From contig NC_133655.1 of NCBI RefSeq assembly GCF_009905375.1, positions 171,677,141-171,741,140 on the forward strand: a stretch of 64,000 nucleotides of DNA, written 5' to 3'. This DNA is from Apium graveolens (lineage: Eukaryota > Streptophyta > Magnoliopsida > Apiales > Apiaceae). This document shows, piece by piece, positions 46,115-56,621 of this stretch (position 1 is its first letter; every line of letters begins with the position of its first letter). Under the pieces are notes generated by a model that was not told the origin of the DNA, made no database searches, and saw only the letters and a program-made list of their open reading frames with translations. The translations under genes were made by a program, and so were the position numbers.

Positions 46115-46638
46115 TGTTAGAGAGTGGAAATTGCAGAGATAGAGATGATAATTGCTTTTGAGAAAGAGAGAATTTAGAGCAGATGATTTGAGAATGATAA
46201 AAGAAAAGTAATGGAAATGAATTAAGCTTTTATACTATCTCAAAAATAACTGCCAAAAATAATAAAGTAAAATAAAGTAACCAATAAGAATTGCCCAAAA
46301 TAGCCGTTTAAAAATAAACTGTAAAAATTCCTTTAATTATCCGTCGTGTTATACTTATAAACTGTAAGTATACTCGATGGATAAAGTTCAGGGAATTAAC
46401 GGTTAAGATTCAGACAATTCGACGGATGAGGATAAATCAGTTATCCGTCGAGTCATAAAATATTCTAGAAAAATAATTGATTTTATTAATAAAAAAAGTA
46501 TACCGACGGATGATCAAACTCGATGGATAACGATCATCCGTCGAGATGTAAATTTTGACTTAGCCAAAATTTCATCCAAGACTGAAAAATCAATTAGATT
46601 TCTGGCTGCATTACAACTTGCAAATTATCTGAAAAGAT
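46115..46638 (-). promoter_or_regulatory. pol-ORF3 spacer of element C with TATA box and hairpin
   Basis: Mirror of 38799-39320. TATAAAAG on the minus strand at about 46234-46227, some 115 bp before the ORF3 ATG, and the family hairpin at 46504-46543. Confidence 0.5.
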
Positions 46639-48407
46639 TTAAGAGTAATTTAGCATACCTAACTCACTTACCAACCTTGAAAAGGTGGATTCATCTAGTG
46701 GCTTGGTAAATATATCTGCAAGTTGCTTTTCACTTGGAACAAAATGTAGTTCCACAGTACCATTCATTACATGTTCCCTTATGAAGTGGTACTTGATGTC
46801 TATGTGTTTTGTCCTTGAATGCTATACTGGATTTTCAGTGATGGTAATTGCACAGGTGTTATCACAGAAAATGGGAATTCTTTCCACTTACAGACCATAG
46901 TCTAGCAATTTATTTTACATCCACAAAATCTGTGCACAGCAACTACCAACAGCAATATATTCAGCTTCAGCTGTAGAAGTATAAACTGAATTTTGCTTTT
47001 TACTGAACGAGGACACAAGCTTGTTTCCTAGAAATTGACAGGTTCCTGTTGTACTTTTTTTTATCAATTCTACAACCTGCATAATTTGCATCTGAATAAC
47101 CAGTTAGATCAAAACCAGAATCTCTAGGGTACCAAATGCCAAGTTTAGGTGTTCCCTTGAGATATCTGAAAATTTTCTTAATAGCTACTAAGTGAGATTC
47201 TCTAGGATCAACCTAAAATCTAGCACACAAACATGTAGCAGACATTATATCTGGCCTACTAGATGTTAAGTACAGAAGTGAGCCAATCATGCCCCTATAA
47301 CTTGAAATATCCACAAACTTTTCAGTAGTGTTTAATTCAAGCTTAGTTGCAGTGGCCATGGGAGTTTTTGCAGATGTGCAATCCATTAGATCAAACTTCT
47401 TTAAAAGATCATAAATGTATTTAGTTTGACTAATGAATATTCCACCACTAACCTGCTTAACTTGAAAACCAAGAAAGTAAGTTAGTTCTCCCATCATACT
47501 CATTTCATACTTACTTTGCATCAATTTGGCAAACTTTTTGTAAAGTTTTTCATCTGTAGAGCCAAAAATAATGTCATCTACATAAATTTGAACAAGTATA
47601 CTAGAGCCATTAACATTTCTAAAGAAAAGTGTTTTGTCTACAGTACCTCTAGTGAAGTGATTCTCTAAAAGAAACTTTAACAAAGTGTCATACCAGGCTC
47701 TAGGTGCTTGCTTCAGTACATAAAGTGCTTTCAAAAGATAGTAAACATATTCTGGAAAATTTGGATCTTCAAAACCAGGAGGCTGACTCACATAGACTTC
47801 CTCTTCCAAATTTTCATTCAGAAAGGCACTTTTGACATCCATTTGATAGACTTTGAAATTGGCATGGGCTGCATAGGCTAAGAAGATTCTGATGGCTTCA
47901 AGTCTTGTAACAGGAGCAAATGTTTCATCAAAATCTATTCCTTCTTGTTGGCAATAGCCCTTAGCAACCAATCTAGCTTTGTTCCTGACTACTATGCCAT
48001 TTTCATCCATCTTGTTTCTGAATACCCATTTGGTGTCTATTGGATTCTTTCCATTAGGCTTGGGCACCAGCTTCCATACTTTATTCCTCTCAAATTGGTT
48101 TAGCTCCTCCTGCATAGCTAAAATCCAATCAGGATCCATTAAAGCTTCTTCTACCTTCTTTGGTTCTTCCTTAGAAAGAAAGCTGCTGTATAGACATTCT
48201 TCTTGAGTTGCTCTCCTTGTTTGAACTCTAAAAGATACATCACCAATGATGGGCTCAAAGGGGTGATCCTTTGTCCATTTCCTTTGTTGAGGTAGATTAG
48301 CTCTAGATGAAGAGGCCTCATTGTTGTCTTGATGTGTGATTGAGTTTTGATTATTAGAAACTCTCCCTGAGTTAATGGATCTTTGATATGAGAAAGGAGA
48401 GCTTTCT
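46639..48407 (-). pseudogene. pol: Element C pol, second part: linker end, RT, RNase H
   Basis: It resumes beside the left target duplication of D. The RT frame 48139-47213 has [37 protein letters not shown] and [24 protein letters not shown] has become [11 protein letters not shown] stop at 47213 (after LCARF) begins a broken RNase H part with stops and shifts, recognisable by WYPRDSGFDLTGYSD and [13 protein letters not shown]. It ends with TAA at 46641-46639. Confidence 0.85.
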
Positions 48408-48412
48408 GTAGG
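48408..48412. repeat. Target-site duplication of element D, left copy
   Basis: GTAGG precedes the left LTR of D and recurs at 61526-61530 after its right LTR. Confidence 0.93.
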
Positions 48413-49720
48413 TGAAAGGCATATGTCATAGCCTATTTGTTTATTCGAGGATTTAACTCAACTCAAATAATGATGTAACAAGTAAATAGTGGTCCTATCG
48501 TCCGAGAGATCTCTCATAGTAACATATGTCAAAGGATTAAGTAACATTGTTCTTCTACAGACTTGATGACTTAATTCACTGGAAGAAGCTCAAGAAATTG
48601 ATCAAGCCTCAGTGATATAAATCAAGATTGTGGATTTCATCAAGTGACAGAGATCTCGTCAGGTTATCAATTAATTACAAGGATTTAGTCTGAAGAAAAT
48701 CAAGAGTATCAAGGTCAAGGCATGAAGAAATGTCACGGAAGTTAGTCACTCATGAACCAGACAGTACATCGAGTGTCAGCATTGAAGTGGTGAAATTGAT
48801 TCATAATTGACAGTGACTTTCAGAAGATTTTCAGAAGAAGGGTTGTTGTTCAAGAGTAGTATTAATTCTCTATTAATTAATTAAGTCGTATAATTTAATT
48901 AAGAAAATAAATTAAATCTGCAAAGATTAATTTATTGATTAATTGAATTAATTGATTAATTAATTCTGAATTAATATTATGTATTTTCAGAATTGATTTT
49001 GAATTAATATTCTATATTAATTCAGCAAGACTATCTTTTGTATTAGCAAGACAATCGGTATGACAATCAATAGTCATACCAAAAGTGATGCCAGTTCATT
49101 TGATTGTCTTGCCAGTTCAAATGGATTGTCTTGCCGAAAGTCTTTCTAGTTCAAATGAATTGTCTTGCCAGTTCAAATGGATTGTCTTGCCGAAAGTCTT
49201 TCTAGTTCAAATGAATTGTCTTGTCGAAAGTCTTTCTGGATCAGGTGGACTGTTTTGTTTACTTAACAACAACAGCTGATTTTTCAACAGAGCGTATGCA
49301 TTGAATATCAAATTCAGAAGAACACAGAACAAAAGAAACCTGCAGAGAACTTATTGCAAATTCACAGATCATTTATTTCTAGTATTTATTGTTAAATCTA
49401 ATCCAGTAGAAATCCTTTTCTTGTTCTTGTGTAACTATCTAGCGGATCGAAATCTCTAGAACTTAATCTCAAATCGCTTTTAGCATTTGATCTTTTTATT
49501 GCAAAAATAGAAAAAGTTCATGTCGAATTTATTCTAGATTTGTAATAATTGATTTGAGATTAATCCCTTGTAAATGATACCGTTGTTGTAACACCTTTCA
49601 AGTTTAATAATAGTTTTATTTAACTTGAATTTTGTTTCACTTTTTTATTCTGCATTTTATTCGATTAAACGGTATTATTTGTATTCAACCCCCCTTCTAC
49701 AAACATATTGAGACCTAACA
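48413..49720 (+). repeat. Element D 5' LTR, 1308 bp
   Basis: It starts TGAAAGGCATATGTC and ends GAGACCTAACA. GTATTCAACCCCCCTTCTAC near the end is typical of Sirevirus LTRs. A tandem motif array lies at about 49085-49240. Confidence 0.93.
49085..49240 (+). repeat. Variable tandem array of GATTGTCTTGCC in the D LTR
   Basis: Units of AGTTCAAATGGATTGTCTTG alternate with CCGAAAGTCTTTCT. The left LTR has one 22-bp unit more than the right (compare 60912-61050), which explains the 22-bp length difference of the LTRs. Confidence 0.85.
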
Positions 49721-49734
49721 ATTGGTATCAGAGC
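49721..49734 (+). promoter_or_regulatory. Primer-binding site of element D
   Basis: ATTGGTATCAGAGC directly after the LTR, the initiator-Met tRNA complement. Confidence 0.9.
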
Positions 49735-49816
49735 CTTCTGATTAACGAACAAATCAAGATCCTAGACTTTTATGATTCTTTCACTCCTTGAATTTTTATT
49801 TACTCAAAAATTCATA

Positions 49817-52072
49817 ATGACTACACAAAAAGTTGGAACCGTTAAAATTCCACTATTCGATAAAGAAAATTATGTTATGTGGAAGAAGAAGATGCTATTA
49901 TTTTTACAAGTTGCAAATTCCAAATATCTGGAAGTGTTAAAGAAGGGTCCAAAAATTCCGATGGTTATTGAACCAGAGGTAATAGAAAATGATGTGGTGA
50001 TTACCAAAGCTAGAACTTATGTGAAAGATCCTTAGGATTTTTCTCCTGCTGAAAAAGAAGAAACCTTCCTGGATGCTAGCCTTCAATTAATTTTAGTAGA
50101 TTCCCTTGATCCCTTGATGAATAGACATGTGATGAACTGTAAAGATTCCAAACACATCTGGGAGACTATTGAGGTGATTAATGAAGGCACAGAGGAAGTT
50201 AGGGAGAACAAGTTAGAAATCCTAACCTCTGAGTATGAATACTTTAAATCCAATCCAGGAGAAGGAATCACTGAAGTGTTTGAGAGGTACAATGCATTGA
50301 TCAACAACCTGAACATTAATGGTAAATACTATTCCATCAGGGAGGTCAACAAAAAGTTCCTTTTAACACTGCCAACTCATCTCGAACATAGAATCACTGC
50401 CAGAAGAGAAGCAAGAGATCTGAGTGAGATTTCTTGGGAAAGGCTCTATGGTGTTTTAAAGACTTATGAGTTGGAGCAGATTCAGCAGAAGGAAGTCTAC
50501 GGGAAAGGAAGAGTGGTCAGCACGTCTACTGCTCTAGTAGCTGAAGAACAACAACAACAACCACAATATCAACAACAATCTCAACAGTCAGAAAGAATGG
50601 TATAGTCTTCCAAGGTTGAAGAAAATATGATAGTAGCAGAATTTGATCCTCCTACTACAAATCAATCAGGAGATGATTTTTATTCCTTGGAAGAACTGGA
50701 GCAATTGGAGGATGAGTCAATGGCCCTGATTGTCAAGAGATTCTCAAATGTCAGATTCAAAAGGAATCCCAAGTTCAAGTACAAGTCCAACTACAACAGA
50801 TTCCAGAAAGGTGGATCTTCATCCTCTAACATCAGCTGTGGTGGGTACAAAACATGGATGGTTGATCGAAGCACCATTCGATGCTTCAACTACAATAAGT
50901 TGGGACACTTTGCTACATAATGCAGGAAGCCAAAACAAGTTAGGAAGAACTCTTATGATTCTAATCAGAAGAGTAAATCTGAAAGGGCTTACCTGGCAAA
51001 GGGAAGAAGCTGGGATGATACTGACAGTGAAGATGAAGAAGTTGGGAACCTTGCTCTCATGGCTAGTGATGCAAACACCTCATCGTCAAGAAAAGAGGTA
51101 AAATTTATTGATGCTGAATTAGTTTATCATCTAGGAGGTTCCTTAGATTGTGCTCGTCGCGATAATGAAATGTTAAATCAACAAATCAAAGACCTTGAGA
51201 AAGAGGTCAATGAATTAAGATTTGTGCACATTAATCAAGATAAATTAAAAGAACAAGTATCTTTTCTAGAGAATAGAGTTGACTGTTATAGACAACTCGA
51301 AACTATTCTCAAAGACAAGATCACCGGTCTTGAGGCTAAGGTTAAAGCTTACTTTAATTCTTGTTCGAAGTCCAAAGAGTTTTACAATAAGCAAGCTGTT
51401 AATCAAACATCTGGAATAGGTTATGATTACAATGTTGCTATTGGAAAATTAGGCATAAACTCCCCTCCTCATGTCTGTGCTAAATGCAGGGAAGTACCAC
51501 ATGTGCTTAAGGGTGTTGATGAACCCCTCTATAAAGAATCAATTGCTGAACCATTTGATGAGACCTCATTTATTATTCAAGAAGAAATCCGTGCTGAAGA
51601 TCATGCTAATGAGAAAGCTGTTTCCAAGTCAAGTGTGTTAAAGGTTTCAGTCAAAGTTGTGAAAGCAACTGAGACTAACTCAGACACACATGAGTTGGAT
51701 AACATAAATGCCATGTTTACCATGCACAAGTTGCCTATTGTTAATTCCTCTCATAAAGCATGTGGTGTTCCTGATTGTATGTCTTGTGCTTTTAATTTGA
51801 TGTATTCTTATTTTAATGGTAAGCATGTTTCTAATGATAAGACTACTCCTCGTCAGCATATGAATAATTGGAAGCAAGATAGGTCTAAGACTGCTAGTCC
51901 TCCTAAAGCTAGAAAGGAGACATTTATGCCTAAGCCTAAACAGAAATTTGTCAAGGCTGTTAACAAGGTCAAATGTCCAGTCATTGAGAAAGTTGAGAAC
52001 ATTAAAATTAAGAATGTTGTTTTGCCTGATAAAGGCCAATTTTACAAGTATACCGGACCCAGCCAAGCTTAG
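49817..52072 (+). pseudogene. gag: Element D gag
   Basis: ATG at 49817 (MTTQKVGTVKIPLFDKENY); the whole gene keeps one frame. TAG at 50033 and 50603, TAA at 50918 and TAG at 52070 interrupt it. The last replaces the Trp codon that ends gag in the sister elements. The gag core has SKHIWETIEVINEGTEEV and WERLYGVLKTYELEQIQ, then a Gln-rich stretch. The knuckle at 50881-50919 has lost its second Cys (CFNYNKLGHFAT). A long coiled coil (about 51130-51350) follows. A Cys-rich part (CAKCREVPHVL; CGVPDCMSC) may replace the second knuckle of A and B. Most lesions are G-to-A or C-to-T. Confidence 0.87.
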
Positions 52073-52106
52073 GTTCCGAAGAAGGTCTAATCCATTTGTA
52101 TTGCAG
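52073..52106 (+). other. gag-pol junction segment of element D (34 nt, GT...GCAG)
   Basis: It starts GTTCCG right after the damaged last gag codon, contains CTAAT and ends TTGTATTGCAG before pol. Gag is in frame 2 and pol in frame 3 of the window. Skipping the 34 nt brings them together, as in A, B and C despite the different length. Confidence 0.6.
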
Positions 52107-55100
52107 GGCATTAAACAGGTACAACCGGTAGTGTGGATTCTTGACAGCGGATCGTCAAGACATATGACCGGAGATAGAGACCTGCTATCAAATGTGGTTG
52201 AGAAAGCTGGCCCAGTGGTTACCTTTAGAGATAACAGCAAAGGTTTAACCGAGGGATATGGCTGTTTGCTAGCTGGAAATGTTATCATTGAAAATGTGTA
52301 TATTGTGCAAGGACTTGAACACAATCTGCTTATTCGACAACGGCTACAATGTTTTATTCGACGAGCTGAAGTGTCAGATTCTGCACAAGAAAAATGAAAA
52401 ACTCTCTTTGATGGGAATTCGGAAAGGAAATCTGTTCGTAGCTGACATGAACTCTGGAAGCAATCCTGAAGTCAATTGTTTCTATGCAAAGGCATCGTCT
52501 GATGAGAGTTGGCTATGGCACAAGAGACTTTCTCATCTCAATTTCAAAACAATGAATTCTCTTGTCAAAAGAGAATTGGTCAGAGGTCTGCCTCAGCTGG
52601 AATTCTCCCCAGAAGGACTGTGTGAGGCTTGCCAGAAAGGAAAGTCAAAGAAAGCAAGTCACAGAGGCACTGACACATCCTCCATAACTGGTGTTCTGTA
52701 ATTATTGCACATGGATTTATTTGGACCAGTTAATGTCCTTTCGATGTCAAAGAAGTGTTACTATCTTGTGATAGTTGATGACTATTCCAAGTATACGTGG
52801 GTTTTATTCCTTCACTCTAAGGATGAAACACCACAAGTTGTGATTGATCATATCAAGTTGATCGAGTTAGATTCTAATGTCCCTGTTAGAGCAATAAGGT
52901 CAGATAATGGAACAGAATTCAAGAATTCACTTCTCAATGGATTCTGTACAGACAAAGGGATTACCAGACAATTTTCAGCTCCTAGAACCCCTCAGCAAAA
53001 TAGAGTGGTAGAAAGGAAGAATCGTACATTGATTGAAGCTGCAAGAACGATGTTAAGTGAATCAGGTCTTCCAATGTACTTTTGGGCTGAAGCTGTCAAT
53101 ACTGCATGTTATACTCAGAATCGAACTCTAATCAACAAAGACTTCATGAAAACTCCTTATGAGATTTTGAATGAACAGAAACCTTCTATCAAATACTTTC
53201 ATGTATTTGGTGCCAGATGCTTCGTGCTCAAGGATGGAGATGATCGTCGTGGTAAATTCGAGGCAAAGGCATATGAGGGTATTTTTGTTGGATATGGAAG
53301 AAAATCATACAGGGTGTATATCATTGATCAACACAAAGTAACTGAAAGTGTCAATGTTACCTTTGATGATACTAAACTCCCTAGTATCCAAACTGAAGAT
53401 CCTTCTGAAAAACTGAAGTTTGATGACATGTCAGATTCAGAATCAGAACATGATCAAGAACCTGAGGTTTTTACTGGTGAAGAACCTGTTAATCATGATG
53501 ATACTCAAGGTAATGGTGATGGAAACTTTGGAAATAATGGAGATACCACTGCTACTGACGGAGAATCTTCAAGTCAACATGGCAACAACTCAGGGGGAGA
53601 TGTTGAGGGATCAACTAGTAGGATACAACATCCCAATGAATTTCAAGGTGAATCATCAAGATCAAATCTTCCAAGACAGACTATCTGGAATAAAGCTCAT
53701 CCTTTTGAGTTGATTATTGGTGATCCAGATGTTGGAGTCAGAACTAGACGTGCTACTCAAAATGAGTGTCTGTTCTCAGGATTTCTTTCTGAGATGGAAC
53801 CTAAGAAGATTGAGAAAGCACTGACTGATCCAGATTGGGTAATTGCTATGCAAGATGAGCTCAATCAGTTTGAACATCAACAAGTCTGGAAACTGGTATC
53901 TAGACCTACACACAAGAAAGCTGTTGGTACTCGGTGGGTATTCAGGAATAAACTAGATGAAGATGGTGTGGTTACAAGAAACAAAGCAAGACTGGTAGCT
54001 AAAGGGTATTCTCAAGCTGAAGGCATTGATTATGATGAAACCTATGCTCCAGTGGCTAGACTAGAGGCCATCAGGATATTTCTGGCATTTGCAGCATTCT
54101 CTAACTTTAAAGTTTATCAAATGGATGTCAAGAGTGCCTTTCTGAATGGAAAGCTGGATGAAGAGGTATATGTAGAGCAACCTCCTGGTTCTGAAGATCC
54201 AGATCATTTGGATTTTGTCTACTTTCTTTTTAAGGTTATCTATGGACTCAAACAGTCTCCGAGAAAATGGTATGACACTCTCTCTGAATTTCTTATTGAA
54301 AATAGCTTTATTAGATGTGTCATAGACAAAACTCTCTTTTCTAAAAAGCATAAGAATGATACTATATTAGTCCAAGTCTATGCGGATGATATAATATTTG
54401 GGTCTACTAATGATAATCTCTGTAAGAGATTTGCTAAGTTAATGCACAGCAAATTTGAAATGAGCATGATGGGAGAGCTGAAGTTCTTTCTTGGATTACA
54501 AGTAAATCAAAGGTTAGATGGAACTTTTATTTGTCAATCCAAGTATCTCAAGGAACTCCTCAAAAAGTACAATCTAGAGGATTCTGCATCAGCAAGGACT
54601 CTGTCAACTACAGCTGTCAAGCTTGGACCATGTGAAAACTCCATTAAGGTAGATGTCACAAGTTACAGAGGTATGATTGGCTCGTTACTCTATATTACTG
54701 CAAGTAGACCATATATTATGTATGCTACATGCTTATGTGCAAGGTTCCAAGCGGATCCTAGAGATATTCATCTCATTGCTGTTAAACGAATCTTAAGATA
54801 TCTTAAGGGAACACCAAATCTAGGTATTTGGTACCCTAAAGAATCTGGTTTTAACCTTATTGGATATACAGATTCAGATTACGCAGGAAGTGTTGTTGAT
54901 AGGAAAAGCACCTCAGGGAGTTGTCAATTCCTAGGTAGCAGAATAGTCTCATGGTACATCAAGAAACAGCAAACAGTTTCAAATTCAACGGCCGAGGCTG
55001 AATATATTGTTGTTGGAAGCTGCTGTGCTCAGATCTTGTGGATTAGGAATCAGCTACGGGACTATGGCTCTGTATTGAACAAAATACCTATTCTATGTGA

Positions 55101-55329
55101 CAATACAAGTGCAATAGCCATCACCAACAACCCTGTGCAGCATACAAGGACCAAGCACATTGACATCAGGTATCATTTTATTAGAGAGCACGTCATGAAT
55201 GGTACTGTTGAACTATTTTTTGTTCCAACAGAAGAACAAATAGCAGATATTTTCACTAAACCTCTTGATGAATCCACATTTACCAAATTAGTTGGTAAAT
55301 TGGGTATGTTGAATAGCTTTAGTGATTAA
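52107..55329 (+). pseudogene. pol: Element D pol: protease, integrase, RT, RNase H
   Basis: Protease: WILDSGSSRHMTGD. A frameshift near 52330 and a TAA at 52699 break the pre-integrase region; from 52705 to 55329 it is one open frame of 874 codons. Integrase: [41 protein letters not shown] (Gly to Arg). The linker has AGGGGGAG at 53592. [39 protein letters not shown], active site VYADDIIFG, where the usual Val before the two Asp is Ala. RNase H ends [13 protein letters not shown], then TGA/TAA past LGMLNSFSD. Largely intact but for the N-terminal breaks. Confidence 0.92.
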
Positions 55330-55712
55330 ACTTGTGAATATCTGAAATCTGTTCTTGAGTGAATTTACAAATGAATTTTTCATAAATGAAAAATTCATTT
55401 GCAAATTTATTTTATCATTTTCCATAATTTCTTGCTTATTTCTATGTAAGTTTTAATAATCTTATCTTATTTATTTATTCAACTTGTTAATTTTAAATGT
55501 CTCAGAATATTTTATTTTCTCTAAAAATATTTTTCTATGAATTTTATTTGCTAAAATTCAAAAGAAATCTATTTTTGGACTGAAAATATAATTATCTCTG
55601 AAATATTTTAATTGTGTAAATATTTTCTGCCATATCTATATTAGTAGTTATTGTAGTTTTCTGTAATTTTTTTTATATGTTCTGTTTTTGTTAAAAACTG
55701 TTTATATTTGGT

Positions 55713-55756
<44 letters not shown>

Positions 55757-55861
55757 TGTGTTAATTTGATACTTGAATGATAATCGGCAAGACAATTGAA
55801 ATTGTCTTGCTGAAAGTCATTTCAGTATATTTATATAAATATTTAATTTATTTTATACTAG

Positions 55862-55907
55862 AATGACAATCGGCAAGACAATTGAAATTGTCTTGCTGAA
55901 AGTCATT
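55862..55907. repeat. Hairpin of the family-D motif
   Basis: Inner arms GCAAGACAATT (55873-55883) and AATTGTCTTGC (55886-55896) are perfect with a 2-nt loop. Outer arms AATGAC (55862-55867) and GTCATT (55902-55907) extend it. A near copy lies at 55777-55820. Confidence 0.9.
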
Positions 55908-56174
55908 CCAGTACATATAAGTGTTTATTTTTAATTCAGTTTAATTTTATAACTGGCAAGACAATCGGTATGACTATTGATTGTCATGCCAGTAATAAAA
56001 TTAATATCAGATATTTTTTGTTTTCTCAATTTGCCTGGTATGACAATCGAGAAGACAATCAGTATGACTTTCCTGGATTGTCATACCAGTTGTCTTCTTA
56101 ACGTTTTTTTTTGTTTTGTAAATTCATTCAGTTCTTGTTTTTTCAAATTCCATCAGTTTCTTTTTTTTTCTCTC

Positions 56175-56175
<1 letters not shown>

Positions 56176-56266
<91 letters not shown>
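56176..56266. repeat. (CT)n(TA)n microsatellite
   Basis: About 50 bp of CT then about 38 bp of TA. It produces spurious repetitive open frames on both strands. Confidence 0.95.
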
Positions 56267-56621
56267 GATCTTAATCAAAACAACCTCCATTGTCTTCCTT
56301 GCTCGAGTTTTTACTCTGCAAACAAAAACTTCACTCCTGTTATATACATACATGTATATAAATACAGAAGTGCGGCCCATTTTTTTTACTTCAATTCGAT
56401 TTTTCCCCAAAATTAGTTTTTTTTGTGTGTGTTTTAATTTTGTTTGGTGTCTTGTGCGTTTTTCAGATCTATTATCATGAGTTAAGAACTTTAATGAGAT
56501 ACATTACTTTCTAAATTTTTCAGATATAATTGATTTAATTCGAATTATTAAATTTTTTTTAATTCGAATTCTCTTAATTTAATTCTTAAAATTCTGAAAG
56601 TGTGTGTTTTATTATTTTTTA

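Larger units (their letters stand above)
55330..56621 (+). promoter_or_regulatory. pol-ORF3 spacer of element D with hairpins and TATA runs
   Basis: Noncoding. Two strong hairpins (55787-55810 and 55873-55896, arms GCAAGACAATT/AATTGTCTTGC), further GACAATC words to 56095, a (TA)n run at 55718-55752, (CT)n(TA)n at 56176-56266 and TGTATATAAATACAG at about 56353-56367. The ORF3 ATG is at 56622. Possible internal promoter and RNA structure region. Confidence 0.5.

Noticed and set aside
56153..56416. Frames encoding Ser-Leu, Ile-Tyr or Arg-Glu repeats
   Set aside because: Pure translation of the (CT)n(TA)n microsatellite.
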